Notes: generated from the letters alone by a model not told the origin. 64,000 bases of DNA from Marinobacter salexigens (GCF_018860765.1 NZ_JAHKPV010000001.1:119704-183703); one strand, 5' to 3'. Shown: positions 1 through 8,924, numbered from the stretch's first letter. Made by a program: numbers and translations.

Positions 1-441
1 GATATTCTTGCAAAAATAGACAGCGTTCCTGCGCTAGAACAGCCAACAAAAGCAGTGCCGAAAATTAGCCTACTGCAAAAACTGCTGGGTGAAGATATCA
101 ACAACTTACCTTGGAAGCGGCAGCTAGGCGATGTCAGCGTGCTGGATATTACTGAAAAGTTTCCGGGCCAGAAGGAGCAGGTTGTTCTGCAAAAACTGGT
201 AGCGGGAGGCAAGGCACCGGCTCACACCCATCGCGGAACGGAAACAACCGTAGTGTTGCAAGGTGCCTTTTCCGATCAGAAAGGTGTATTTAACCAGTGG
301 GACTTTGTAGTTTTGACCGACCAAGACGAACACAAACCTGTCGCTGTGGGCTGTGAAGACTGCATCACGCTTTCTGTATTAAGCGCCCCGGTCAAGCTGA
401 CCGGAACGTTCACCCGAATGCTGAATCCTTTTATACGCTGA
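1..441 (+). CDS. ChrR-type anti-sigma factor, cupin domain (5' partial)
   Basis: The reading frame is open from the first base of the window, so the gene begins upstream; 146 residues are visible. They form a cupin domain of the ChrR anti-sigma family. The metal ligand pattern is visible as HTHRGTE (two His and a Glu) with a later His in DEHKP, which matches the zinc-binding C-terminal cupin of ChrR. In that family an N-terminal zinc domain binds an ECF sigma factor and the cupin senses singlet oxygen or organic peroxide; the N-terminal half and the sigma gene should lie left of the window. A GTG at 55 could serve as a start, but there is no good ribosome binding site and the frame continues through it, so I treat it as internal. 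Family assignment is fairly sure; the stimulus is inferred. Confidence 0.75.
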   Translation, partial: DILAKIDSVPALEQPTKAVPKISLLQKLLGEDINNLPWKRQLGDVSVLDITEKFPGQKEQVVLQKLVAGGKAPAHTHRGTETTVVLQGAFSDQKGVFNQWDFVVLTDQDEHKPVAVGCEDCITLSVLSAPVKLTGTFTRMLNPFIR

Positions 442-680
442 GTTTGCTTGCCGATTGCTGCCTGTTACTAAGGCAGCGATGCCCCAACCCATCGCACGAT
501 ACAGCCGCTATCCTTCGGCGTTAGCCTTTCTATAACTGACTGTGACTGCGCAGAGACTCAGGTGCTGTCAATGGGTCGCGACAAAGCCCGATTACTATCG
601 TTGTCTCGTCTGATATCTCGTCCGATTCCGCATCGCGGGCCAAACATGCCGCCGATGCCACACCGGATCTTATTTCTGCA

Positions 681-2213
681 GTGATAGATGAAGCGGGAAA
701 ACTGGCGGCGGAAGTCATTCAGCCAACCAACCAAAATGGCGACCGTGAGGGCTGTCACTACAATCCGGACACTCACGAAGTGAAAACGCCGGAGGGCTTC
801 AAAGAGGCTTACAAGAAGTTTGTTGAAGGTGGCTGGACAGCGTTGGACGCGCCCTTGGAATTCGGCGGGCAAGGTCTACCCCATACTTTGAAGTTTGTCG
901 TGGATGAAATGGTGTGCTCCACCAACCTGTCGCTTGGCATGTACCCGGGACTGACCCACGGTGCAATCAGCGCACTACATGCCCACGGTTCCAATGAGCT
1001 CAAACAAACGTATTTGGAAAAACTGGTTTCCGGTGAATGGACCGGCACCATGTGCCTCACTGAACCCCAGTGTGGTACAGATTTGGGCATGATTCGCACC
1101 CGCGCCACGCCAAATGACGACGGCAGCTACGCCATTGAAGGCACAAAAATCTGGATTACTGGCGGTGAACACGACCTGACCGACAACATTGTGCATCTGG
1201 TATTGGCCAAATTACCCGGCGCGCCAAACACCACAAAAGGTATTTCCCTGTTTATCGTTCCCAAGTTTCTTTCGGAATCCGGTGAGCGCAACCCCGCGTT
1301 CTGCGGCGGCTTAGAGCACAAAATGGGTATCAAAGGTTCTGCCACCTGCGTTATGAACTTCGAAGGTGCTAAAGGCTGGCTGGTAGGTGAGGCCAACGAC
1401 GGTATGCGTTCCATGTTCACCATGATGAACGAAGCCCGCTTGATGGTTGGAATGCAAGGTCTTGGCCTTGCCGAGATGGCCTATCAGGAGAGCCTTGCGT
1501 TTGCCAAGGAGCGCCTACAAAGCCGCTCCTTAAGCGGGCCGAAGAACCCGAACGGCCCCGCCGATCCCATCATTGTACACCCGGATGTACGCCGCATGTT
1601 GATGCGCCAGAAGGTTCTGAACGAAGGCATGCGCGCGCTCGCATTGTTCACCGGGCATCAACTGGACCTCTCGGTTGCCCATCCGGACGAATCCGCACGT
1701 GCATCGGCTGATGATTTGGTGCAGCTACTCACGCCCGTGGTCAAAGCATTCCTGACCGATGAAGGCGCCAACAATGCCAACACCGGCCTGCAAGTACTTG
1801 GTGGCTCCGGCTTCACCACCGACTGGCCACTGGAACAGCTGGTTCGTGACGGTCGTATCGCCCGCATCTACGAAGGCACAAACGGCATTCAAGCAATGGA
1901 TCTGGTAGGCAGAAAACTGAGCCTAAAAGGCGGACAGCTTGTGCGCACTCTCTTTAGAGTGCTCTCCGGCTACCTGAAAGGCAACCCGGAAGCGCCTCAT
2001 CGAGAAGAACTAAAGGGCGCCATGGGTGCGCTAGAGAAAGCGACCATGTGGCTGGCAACCGGAGAAGGCAACAAGCCTCTGCTGGAAAGCAAGCTCGTGT
2101 CTGCCCGCTTCTATTTTGAAAAGCTGCTACCGGAAATTCATTGGCTACTGAGCGACATCGTCAGCGGAAAGGACAGTATGATGGATATGGGAGATGACCA
2201 CTGGGCTGCCTGA
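681..2213 (+). CDS. acyl-CoA dehydrogenase, probably 5'-truncated
   Basis: FAD-dependent acyl-CoA dehydrogenase of the large (about 590-600 residue) family with an extra C-terminal domain, acting in fatty acid beta-oxidation. The flavin motif region (MCLTEPQCGTDLG) and the catalytic glutamate segment (IYEGTNGIQAMDL) are intact. Only GTG at 681 is available as a start: upstream in frame there is no ATG, GTG or TTG back to a TGA at 543. Similarity to the family nevertheless seems to begin before 681 (DATPDLISAV is encoded upstream), and the usual first 45 or so residues are absent in all frames. Near the C-terminus about 30 residues normally present between the WLA helix and the SKLVSARFYFEKLLPE helix also seem missing. 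It may be a decaying gene or a tandem-copy remnant; function of the product is uncertain. Confidence 0.75.
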   Translation: MIDEAGKLAAEVIQPTNQNGDREGCHYNPDTHEVKTPEGFKEAYKKFVEGGWTALDAPLEFGGQGLPHTLKFVVDEMVCSTNLSLGMYPGLTHGAISALHAHGSNELKQTYLEKLVSGEWTGTMCLTEPQCGTDLGMIRTRATPNDDGSYAIEGTKIWITGGEHDLTDNIVHLVLAKLPGAPNTTKGISLFIVPKFLSESGERNPAFCGGLEHKMGIKGSATCVMNFEGAKGWLVGEANDGMRSMFTMMNEARLMVGMQGLGLAEMAYQESLAFAKERLQSRSLSGPKNPNGPADPIIVHPDVRRMLMRQKVLNEGMRALALFTGHQLDLSVAHPDESARASADDLVQLLTPVVKAFLTDEGANNANTGLQVLGGSGFTTDWPLEQLVRDGRIARIYEGTNGIQAMDLVGRKLSLKGGQLVRTLFRVLSGYLKGNPEAPHREELKGAMGALEKATMWLATGEGNKPLLESKLVSARFYFEKLLPEIHWLLSDIVSGKDSMMDMGDDHWAA

Positions 2214-2342
2214 GCCTTAACAGAAATGGTCATGAAACCGGGTGCGGCTCCGCAACATCGCAGCTCGTACCCGAGCAACACCTTTAAAGCTGCGCTCTGC
2301 GTGGCTTTTTACAGGCATTTTCTGTCTGATCCGGCACTGGGG

Positions 2343-2348
2343 TATAAT
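2343..2348 (+). promoter_or_regulatory. TATAAT -10 box upstream of tcdA
   Basis: A perfect TATAAT lies 51 bases before the tcdA ATG, in a short intergenic region after the dehydrogenase. At the usual 17-base distance I see only a poor -35 (TTCTGT), so this rests on the -10 match and position alone. Confidence 0.4.
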
Positions 2349-2398
2349 CGCGCCTTTGATTTTCTCCGGTCTTGTGTCCGGATCCAAACGGAGATTCC

Positions 2399-3190
2399 AT
2401 GAACGCCGACGATTATGCCTTCCGCTTTGGCGGCATAGAACGGCTGTACGGGCGCCGCGCCCTGCATGCTTTTCGCGATTCCCATATTGCTGTCATCGGT
2501 CTGGGTGGCGTTGGTTCATGGGCAGCGGAAGCGCTGGCGCGGAGCGGCATTGGCACCATTACGCTGATTGATATGGATGATATTTGCGTGTCCAACACCA
2601 ACCGCCAGCTGCATGCTATCGAAGGCCAATACGGACGCACCAAAACCGATGCCATGGCAGATCGACTCAGAGCCATAAATCCCCATGCAGATATCCGGAC
2701 TCATTTCGGTTTTCTCACGCTGAAAAATCTCACGGAGCTGGTCACACCGGATATAACAGCCGTGGTTGATGCCATCGACAGCGTAAAACCAAAAGCGGCC
2801 CTGATTGCCCACTGCCAACGGGCAAAGATCCCCATCGTTTGTGCTGGAGGTGCGGGCGGCCAAATGGACCCCACCAAGATTCTGGTAGCGGATCTCAGCA
2901 AAACCACCCAAGACCCTTTGTTAGCCAAGGTTCGCAACCTTCTGCGCAGAGAGCACGGTTTCTCACGCAATCCCAAGCGACGCTTCGGCGTTGAGGCCGT
3001 ATACTCAACAGAGCAGCTCACGTACCCTGCCGAAGATGGCGAAGTTTGCCTGCAAAAGCCCGCAACCGCTGGCCCCTCGCGGCTTGATTGCGCATCAGGC
3101 TTTGGCGCCGCCTGCCCGGTAACGGCCAGCTTTGGACTGTTCGCAGCCTCTCGGCTGTTAAATCGCATTGCAAAACGCACCAACCGATAA
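2399..3190 (+). CDS. tcdA: tRNA threonylcarbamoyladenosine dehydratase TcdA
   Basis: E1-like ThiF-family enzyme that uses ATP to cyclise t6A37 of ANN-decoding tRNAs to ct6A. The Rossmann-type ATP site GLGGVGSWAAEALARSG is near residues 34-50, followed by the acidic IDMDD segment and the R/Q-rich NTNRQLHA segment typical of E1 enzymes; a Cys lies in the late DGEVCLQKP segment. Length 263 residues fits the family (about 268). I chose ATG 2399 over the GTG at 2372 because a GGAG lies just upstream and the family begins close to the DDYAFRFGG segment. It stands alone, with its own probable promoter. Confidence 0.9.
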   Translation: MNADDYAFRFGGIERLYGRRALHAFRDSHIAVIGLGGVGSWAAEALARSGIGTITLIDMDDICVSNTNRQLHAIEGQYGRTKTDAMADRLRAINPHADIRTHFGFLTLKNLTELVTPDITAVVDAIDSVKPKAALIAHCQRAKIPIVCAGGAGGQMDPTKILVADLSKTTQDPLLAKVRNLLRREHGFSRNPKRRFGVEAVYSTEQLTYPAEDGEVCLQKPATAGPSRLDCASGFGAACPVTASFGLFAASRLLNRIAKRTNR

Positions 3191-3211
3191 CCACACGAGT
3201 ATTAAACGTTT

Positions 3212-5122
3212 ATGCCAGCCAGCACAGTCCTGATTCTCGCCAGCATTGGTGTCCTCTCACTGTCGTTTCAGTGGCTTGCTTGGCGCATGCGTGTGCCCGC
3301 GATTCTATTTCTATTGGCAGGCGGCATTTTGGTGGGCCCAGTACTGGGGTTTCTGAAACCAGACGAGGTCTTCGGCGACTTGCTGTTCCCGCTGGTGTCT
3401 TTGGCCGTTGCGGTCATTCTGTTTGAAGGTAGCCTAACTCTGCGCTTTGACGAGATTCGTGGACACGGCAAAATGGCCCGCAATCTGATACCCGCCGGCT
3501 CCGTTGTTACCGGCATTATCGGCACATTGGCGGCACACTGGGTTCTGGATATCTCTTGGGCAGTGGCTCTACTCTTCGGTGCTATCTCCATAGTCACGGG
3601 CCCCACAGTTATCGCACCCTTGCTGCGTTCTGTGCGCCCAAGCGCAAAACTGGCCAACATTCTGCGCTGGGAAGGCATCATTATAGACCCGGTAGGCGCC
3701 TTGCTGGCCGTTTTGGTGTTTGAGGGCATTGTGTCTTGGGGGCAAGGCAATGTTTTCGGCCATTCTCTATATATTTTTGGCAAAACCCTACTGATCGGCT
3801 TTGTTACTGGCGCTGTAGCCGGCTATTTGAACGGTTTGGTGCTACGCAAACACCTTATGCCGCAGTACCTGCACAACGCCGCCACACTCACCTTCATGCT
3901 AGGTGTTTATGCCCTGTCCAATGAAATGGCTCACGAATCCGGCCTGCTTACCGTAACGGTTATGGGCATTTGGATGGCCAACATGAAACAGGTATCTGTC
4001 GACAGCATTCTTGAATTCAAGGAATCCCTAAGCGTACTGCTGATTTCAGCGCTGTTTATTATTCTGGCGGCACGAGTGGAATTCGCCGCTATTGCTGATT
4101 TGGGCTGGGGCTTAGCAGTGGTGCTGGTGGTTTTGATGCTGGTCGCCCGGCCGCTAAGCGTATTTCTTTCCGCCATAGGCACAGACCTAAACTGGCGGGA
4201 GAAAGTGTTTTTAAGCTGGATTGCCCCCAGAGGCATTGTTGCTGCGGCGGTTTCCGCACTTTTCGCATTCCAGCTCCAAAATCTGGGTTACGAAAGTGCT
4301 TCTGCCCTTGTGCCCATGGTGTTCGTACTCATTATTGCGACAGTGACCCTGCAAAGCCTAACCGCACGGCCTATTGCCCGATTATTAAAAGTCACCGAAC
4401 CGGCGGAGTATGGCTTCCTGATTTTGGGTGCGAATCCCGTTGCCCGCATGATTGCGCAAGCACTCAAAAAGCATGAAGTACCCGTTGCCTTAACGGACAC
4501 CAACTGGGAAAACGTGCGCCAGGCACGAATGGACAACTTGAAAGTGTACTTTGGCAATCCGGTTTCCGAGCACGCTTCAACCCACCTTGACCTGACAGGG
4601 ATTGGTAACCTGCTGGTTATCTCCCCTTACAAACACATGAACTCGCTGGCGACTTACCACTTTTTGGATTGGTTCGGCGACACCAGTGTATTTAGCCTTT
4701 CGGAAGGCGATCAAGATCAAAAAGCACGGCACCAAACGGCCGGAAAAATACAGATGACCCGAGGCGTTTTTGACGGCGTAAGCTATGCCAAACTTGCCAG
4801 CTTGGCCAGCCAGGGGTATTCAATAAAAACCACCCAGCTCAGCGAAGAATATGGCTACAATGACTTTTTGGAGACATACCAAGGCCAAGCTATAGTGCTG
4901 TTTGTGTTTGACAGCAAGAGCCGAATCAACCCAGTCCACAGTATGGACAACCTGAAACCGGATGACGACTGGATACTGATCAGCCTAGTGCCACCCCAAA
5001 ACCGTAAAGAGCGAAAAAACAAGGAAAGTAATGGAGAGGGGGCAGAGCCTTCGGCCATGGGGAAAGAAACCTCAGCCACCGGCAAAGGTCCCTCTCCCGA
5101 AAGCTCCTCACCAAGAAGCTAA
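3212..5122 (+). CDS. cation:proton antiporter (CPA1, NhaP-like) with C-terminal NAD-binding domain
   Basis: Inner membrane Na+(K+)/H+ exchanger. The first 390 or so residues contain about 12 hydrophobic helices, including the family segments LLAGGILVGP and FGAISIVTGPTVIAPLL, where polar residues break the helices at the ion site. From about residue 395 a soluble TrkA-N-like Rossmann domain follows (ILGANPVARMIAQAL, then VALTDTNWENV), which in relatives gates transport in response to nucleotide. The last 35 residues are polar and low in complexity. Length 636 is normal for this two-domain type. The ATG is preceded by no clear Shine-Dalgarno. It ends 10 bases from the convergent oxidoreductase gene, without a visible terminator. 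Ion selectivity cannot be read from sequence. Confidence 0.85.
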   Translation: MPASTVLILASIGVLSLSFQWLAWRMRVPAILFLLAGGILVGPVLGFLKPDEVFGDLLFPLVSLAVAVILFEGSLTLRFDEIRGHGKMARNLIPAGSVVTGIIGTLAAHWVLDISWAVALLFGAISIVTGPTVIAPLLRSVRPSAKLANILRWEGIIIDPVGALLAVLVFEGIVSWGQGNVFGHSLYIFGKTLLIGFVTGAVAGYLNGLVLRKHLMPQYLHNAATLTFMLGVYALSNEMAHESGLLTVTVMGIWMANMKQVSVDSILEFKESLSVLLISALFIILAARVEFAAIADLGWGLAVVLVVLMLVARPLSVFLSAIGTDLNWREKVFLSWIAPRGIVAAAVSALFAFQLQNLGYESASALVPMVFVLIIATVTLQSLTARPIARLLKVTEPAEYGFLILGANPVARMIAQALKKHEVPVALTDTNWENVRQARMDNLKVYFGNPVSEHASTHLDLTGIGNLLVISPYKHMNSLATYHFLDWFGDTSVFSLSEGDQDQKARHQTAGKIQMTRGVFDGVSYAKLASLASQGYSIKTTQLSEEYGYNDFLETYQGQAIVLFVFDSKSRINPVHSMDNLKPDDDWILISLVPPQNRKERKNKESNGEGAEPSAMGKETSATGKGPSPESSSPRS

Positions 5123-5132
5123 AAACTGAGGG

Positions 5133-6116
5133 CTAGCTGCAATCCAGAACCAGCTTACCCCGCACATGCCCACCTTCGAGCAGTTCGTGGGCTTGTGCCA
5201 CCTGATCCAGCGTAAACGCTTTCTCAATGTGTACCTTCACATCGCCATCTTCAATCAGCTCCGCAATTTCTTCAAGATGGAAGACATCCGGGCGAACTGT
5301 CATACCGTGAGCCCTTAAACCCTGTGTTTCGGCAGCACTGACCACCTCATCGGCAGTAACCGTAGGAATGGTTACCAGCATGCCGCTGTCTCCCAAGGTG
5401 CGCAGTGAACGTTTACCCGTATCACCGCCGACCAAGTCCAGCACCACATCCAGCCCAAAACACTCTTCCGCAAAATCTGTGGTGTTGTAATCAATGACCT
5501 CATGAACCCCTAGCTCGGCAAGGAAGTCGCGGTTACCGGCAGAGGCCGTTGCAATAACATGGGCCCCCCGCGCCAGAGCAAACTGCACAGCAAGGTGGCC
5601 AACCCCGCCAGCACCAGCATGCACAAGGATTTTCTGGCCAGCTTCAAGCTCGGCTACTTCAAACAAGGCCTGCCAAGCTGTGAGTGCCGCCAGCGGTAAA
5701 GCGCCCGCAGTTACCAAATCAAGTTCCTCGGGAACTACGGCCAACTCGTCTGCAGCTGTCAGCGCATACTCTGCATAGCCCCCGCCATTCAGCGGAAAAC
5801 CAACCAATCCCATCACCCGGTCTCCCGGCACCAAAGTGGTTACGCCGTCTCCAATGGCAACCACCTCTCCAGCCACATCGTAGCCTGGCGTCCATGGCAA
5901 GGCGTTTTCAATCTGCTGCGCCACAAACCCGAAGCCGTTGCGGGTTTTCCAGTCAATCGGGTTGAGCCCAGCACCGTGAACACGAATCAGTACCTCGCCT
6001 TCTTGTGGTGAAGGAATGTCCGAGCTCGCAACTTCCAAAACATCGCGTTCACCAAACTGGTTATAGACCACTTTTTTCATAGACAATTCCGAGTTCCGGT
6101 CAATGGGCGTATCCAT
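5133..6116 (-). CDS. NADP-dependent quinone oxidoreductase-like MDR protein
   Basis: Medium-chain dehydrogenase/reductase of the zinc-free quinone oxidoreductase type (327 residues). An N-terminal GroES-like domain is followed by the Rossmann fold with HAGAGGVGHLAVQFALARGA at about residues 155-175. Catalytic and structural zinc cysteines are absent, which points to a quinone or enone reductase rather than an alcohol dehydrogenase. The start is supported by GGAG six bases before the ATG at 6116; an internal ATG 12 codons later lacks such a site. The substrate is unknown. Relatives are often annotated as NADP-dependent oxidoreductases of detoxification. Confidence 0.85.
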   Translation of the reverse strand: MDTPIDRNSELSMKKVVYNQFGERDVLEVASSDIPSPQEGEVLIRVHGAGLNPIDWKTRNGFGFVAQQIENALPWTPGYDVAGEVVAIGDGVTTLVPGDRVMGLVGFPLNGGGYAEYALTAADELAVVPEELDLVTAGALPLAALTAWQALFEVAELEAGQKILVHAGAGGVGHLAVQFALARGAHVIATASAGNRDFLAELGVHEVIDYNTTDFAEECFGLDVVLDLVGGDTGKRSLRTLGDSGMLVTIPTVTADEVVSAAETQGLRAHGMTVRPDVFHLEEIAELIEDGDVKVHIEKAFTLDQVAQAHELLEGGHVRGKLVLDCS

Positions 6117-6210
6117 GGGTATCTCCGAGAAGGGACGCTGATTAGCAACTGTTTGGTGTTGGGGCTTCTATTCTTTCTTCAGGTTACCAGAAAGCGCCTG
6201 TAATAGTGAC

Positions 6211-6675
6211 TTACAGACCTTTTCCTCCGGGCACACAAGCCGCCTTCATGATATCGGCAAATTCTTTTGGTGCGCGGGAGGGCCGCTGGGTTTTCAAGTC
6301 CACACAGGCGTGGGTTGATACCGCCCTAACTAGAGTTTTTCCATCTTTAGGGCGCACCAGCTGGAATTGTCTGGCTGAACGGAAGCGACCGTCAAAACCG
6401 GTAAGCCAGGTACCCATCACCAGCCGATCCCCGGGGTTTGCAGCCGCAAGATAATCAATCTCTGTACGGGTGATCGCGAAGGCTTTGCCTGTGGCTTCAT
6501 TCAGCTCCCAAGTCATGCCCAAGCTCTTGACGTGCGCCCAACTGATGTCTTCCAGCCAGCGCACATACACAACGTTGTTGGCATGCCCCAGCTCATCGGT
6601 ATCTTCTTCAACCACCAAAATTTCAAGGGTAAAAGGGCCAGGTAGATCCCACTGTATTGGTTGTTGTTCGGTCAT
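6211..6675 (-). CDS. acyl-CoA thioesterase, 4HBT hotdog fold
   Basis: Small hotdog-fold thioesterase of the YbgC/4-hydroxybenzoyl-CoA family, hydrolysing an acyl-CoA to the acid and CoA. The family's Asp-rich active-site loop is visible as EDTDELGHANN at residues 24-34, in line with the DxD...H.N pattern. Length 154 residues is normal. Its ATG overlaps the stop codon of the upstream SMP-30-like gene by four bases, so the two are translationally coupled. Substrate unknown. A short CTGTAA/TTACAG hairpin overlaps its stop codon but lacks a T-run. Confidence 0.85.
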   Translation of the reverse strand: MTEQQPIQWDLPGPFTLEILVVEEDTDELGHANNVVYVRWLEDISWAHVKSLGMTWELNEATGKAFAITRTEIDYLAAANPGDRLVMGTWLTGFDGRFRSARQFQLVRPKDGKTLVRAVSTHACVDLKTQRPSRAPKEFADIMKAACVPGGKGL

Positions 6676-7757
6676 TTTTGCTCCTCAAGGCCCGAGATAG
6701 CCTGCAAGGCTATCCGCCCGATACGATCATTGTGCAAAGAGCCAAAGTACAGGTGCCCACCGTGCGGGTTAACCGAGGTAATTTCCTGCAAATGCTCTCC
6801 CTGCGTGTCGTGCAGACTGGTGATTACCGCTCCGTCGCTATCAAACGCTATGGCTAAACCGTACTCTTGTGGCGCAGGCTGGAAGCTCTTAGGTAATTTA
6901 GCGACCAACTCTTTGAGCCAGGGTTTTGGGTGCAAGGTATCAATACTTGCATTACGAAGCGTGGGAAAGGCCACCCAGTACCGGCCTTTTTTATCCACCG
7001 CCAAATTGTCGGGAAAGCCCGGCAGGTTATCCACGAAAATTTCCGCTTGCCCAGCTTTCGGTCCGTTTATCCAATAGCGCTGAATGCGGTATTTCCAGGT
7101 TTCATTAACCAGCACATAATCGCCGCTAGGTGCCACTGCAACGCCGTTGGCAAAATGCAGGCCGCTGAGCAAAACCTCGGTTTCACCTGTTTTTGGAGAA
7201 TAGCGCAAGAGGCGGCCGTGGGGCCGCATTTCCAGCAAATCGAGCTGGTAATCCGGTTGGTAGAAACGTGAGCTGGCATCACTGAAATAGATCCGGCCAT
7301 CAGCGGCAATATCAAGATCGTCGGTAAACCGGAAAGGAACGCCCTCTGCCTCACTGGCCAGTACCGTCGTTTCGCCTTCCGGGGTAATTGATATCAGCCC
7401 TTTCCAGGCGTCGGCAACAATAAGGTTGCCACTCTGGTCAAACATCATGCCTAGAGGGCGACCTCCGGTGGACAGCCAGTTTTCAACCCGGCCGTCCGGG
7501 TATACCCGCACAATGTACCCATCTTGGGTGCCCGCAAAAACCACACCATCGGAGTTAACCGTTGTGTCTTCCGGCCCATACACCTGCCCTTTTGCAAGCA
7601 GTTCTGCTTGGCGCAATTGCTCGTTCGGAGCCAACAACCCCGTCATGGCTTTCGGGCTCGGTGGCAGCCAGGCGCTGGCATCAATAGGGGATGGCGCCAT
7701 AAAAAAACCGCCTAACACAATAAACAAAACCAGAAATCCGCCCGTCAACCACTTCAT
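6672..7757 (-). CDS. SMP-30/strictosidine-synthase-like beta-propeller protein, membrane anchored
   Basis: 361 residues with an N-terminal hydrophobic segment (residues 1-25) that is a signal anchor, followed by a six-bladed beta-propeller of the SMP-30/gluconolactonase/strictosidine synthase group. Propeller repeats are visible as GPEDTTVNSDGVVFAGTQDG, FTDDLDIAADGRIYFSDAS, NGVAVAPSGDYVLVNE and FPDNLAVDKKGRYWVAF. Relatives include lactonases and esterases; the actual reaction cannot be read. It would act outside the cytoplasm. It is coupled to the thioesterase downstream by a four-base overlap and follows the alpha/beta hydrolase by 33 bases, so the three probably form one transcript. Confidence 0.8.
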   Translation of the reverse strand: MKWLTGGFLVLFIVLGGFFMAPSPIDASAWLPPSPKAMTGLLAPNEQLRQAELLAKGQVYGPEDTTVNSDGVVFAGTQDGYIVRVYPDGRVENWLSTGGRPLGMMFDQSGNLIVADAWKGLISITPEGETTVLASEAEGVPFRFTDDLDIAADGRIYFSDASSRFYQPDYQLDLLEMRPHGRLLRYSPKTGETEVLLSGLHFANGVAVAPSGDYVLVNETWKYRIQRYWINGPKAGQAEIFVDNLPGFPDNLAVDKKGRYWVAFPTLRNASIDTLHPKPWLKELVAKLPKSFQPAPQEYGLAIAFDSDGAVITSLHDTQGEHLQEITSVNPHGGHLYFGSLHNDRIGRIALQAISGLEEQK

Positions 7758-7790
7758 ACGCTCAACCCGCTTGCTTGTTATTTTGAGTAC

Positions 7791-8594
7791 TTATTCGGCA
7801 TTTTGCCCGGTGAGAAACTGCTGACACAGAGCAACGAAGGTATCCGTTTCTTCGGCATGCAGCCAATGTCCAGTACCCTCAATAACTTGAATCTGGGCTT
7901 TCGGGAACAATCGGTTGATCTCTGCCTTGTGTTTTTCTTGGATGTAAGCTGAGTCAGCCCCTTTCAAGAACAGCACCGGGCCATTGTACGGCGCATCCGC
8001 AACCGGTGCGGCGGCCAGGTTGGCATAGCAGTCATCAATGGCTTTCAAGTTCAAACGCCAACGGTACACCGGGCCATCCTTTGATTGGGTTTCGTTCGGA
8101 ATCCGTTCGAGGTTCATGAGCAAGAATTGCCGAACACCAGGCGTCTCCACAAACTCTGCCAGCTGCTTATCGGCATCACGACGGGAACGAACACTAGCGA
8201 GATCAACTTGCATCATGCCCTCTAGAATAGCGTCGTGGTGCGCGTTGTAGGTCACCGGGGAGATATCGGCAACAATAAGCTTTTCAACCCGCTCTGGAGC
8301 TTGCAATGCGACCTGCATCGCAACCTTGCCGCCCATTGAGTGCCCCAGCAGGCAGGCCTTGTCGAGTCCCTGTTTGTCCATATACTCAAGCACATCTCCC
8401 GCCATGCTTGGGTAATCCATAGCATCCGCGTGGAAAGAGCTACCATGATTACGCAGATCCAAGGCGTGCACCTGCCATTGAGTATGGAACTGCCGGGCGA
8501 TAGCGCCCAAATTTTCTTGGGCACCAAACAAACCGTGCAGCAGGATCAGTGGGGCACCTTCTCCGGTAATTCTGTGATTCAGCATTTCACTCAT
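7791..8594 (-). CDS. alpha/beta hydrolase (YbfF-like esterase)
   Basis: 267-residue alpha/beta hydrolase. The oxyanion region LILLHGLFG opens the fold, the nucleophile sits in GHSMGG, and the late segments FLKGADSAYI and EGTGHWLHAE provide the Asp and His of the triad. The closest family by feel is YbfF, an esterase with activity on short acyl esters and acyl-CoA. I chose ATG 8594: it is preceded by a GGAG and the fold starts 10 residues later, whereas an ATG at 8621 has no ribosome binding site. First gene of the minus-strand group 8594-6211. A strong terminator at 8702-8724 separates it from the mini-gene upstream. Confidence 0.85.
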   Translation of the reverse strand: MSEMLNHRITGEGAPLILLHGLFGAQENLGAIARQFHTQWQVHALDLRNHGSSFHADAMDYPSMAGDVLEYMDKQGLDKACLLGHSMGGKVAMQVALQAPERVEKLIVADISPVTYNAHHDAILEGMMQVDLASVRSRRDADKQLAEFVETPGVRQFLLMNLERIPNETQSKDGPVYRWRLNLKAIDDCYANLAAAPVADAPYNGPVLFLKGADSAYIQEKHKAEINRLFPKAQIQVIEGTGHWLHAEETDTFVALCQQFLTGQNAE

Positions 8595-8701
8595 GCGCGG
8601 GCCGTCTCCGTCAGGATTCATGTTATTAACGATGCCGATACATTAACACTGCCAGTCAAACGAGCAAGGGGAGGACAGTAAACGACCACTTTTTACGGCC
8701 C

Positions 8702-8724
8702 AAAAAAAACCGGGCATTGCCCGG
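8702..8724 (-). terminator. Rho-independent terminator of the mini-gene
   Basis: Read on the minus strand, CCGGGC-AAT-GCCCGG forms a perfect 6-bp GC stem and is followed at once by eight T. It begins 33 bases after the stop of the 30-codon gene and lies well upstream of the hydrolase start, so it closes the mini-gene as a separate unit. Confidence 0.9.
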
Positions 8725-8757
8725 CTAAATTGGTCATAGTCTTCTTCACTGCGGCTT

Positions 8758-8850
8758 TTAGCAGTAGTAGATATCGCCTAGATATTCTGCCAATGCCATT
8801 ACGTTTTTACGCTCAAGCTCGGTTTGGGGTACAAAAATTTCGTTGCTCAT
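8758..8850 (-). CDS. 30-residue mini-protein of unknown function
   Basis: A short open reading frame with textbook translation signals: AGGAGG with six bases to the ATG at 8850, then 30 codons and TAA, then a strong terminator. The product begins MSNEIFVPQTE and ends AEYLGDIYYC. It is mildly acidic, has no signal peptide or membrane segment, probably has a helix in its middle (TELERKNVMALAEYL), and has a striking aromatic C-terminus ending in the only cysteine. I do not recognise it. The isolated unit of ribosome binding site, short frame and terminator suggests a real gene: a small regulatory protein, the precursor of a modified peptide, or a dual-function RNA. No modifying enzyme is encoded nearby. 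It is divergent from the AraC gene at 8996, with 145 bases between, which hold possible regulator sites. Confidence 0.65.
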   Translation of the reverse strand: MSNEIFVPQTELERKNVMALAEYLGDIYYC

Positions 8851-8924
8851 CAAACACCTCCTGGTGCGTTTTCCATTACTTCAACCTGTGGGTTAAATGC
8901 TATCGTTGTACAAAACAGAAACCG

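Noticed and set aside
6198..6216. CTGTAA-7-TTACAG hairpin as thioesterase terminator
   Set aside because: It overlaps the stop codon, is AT-rich, and no T-run follows on the minus strand.
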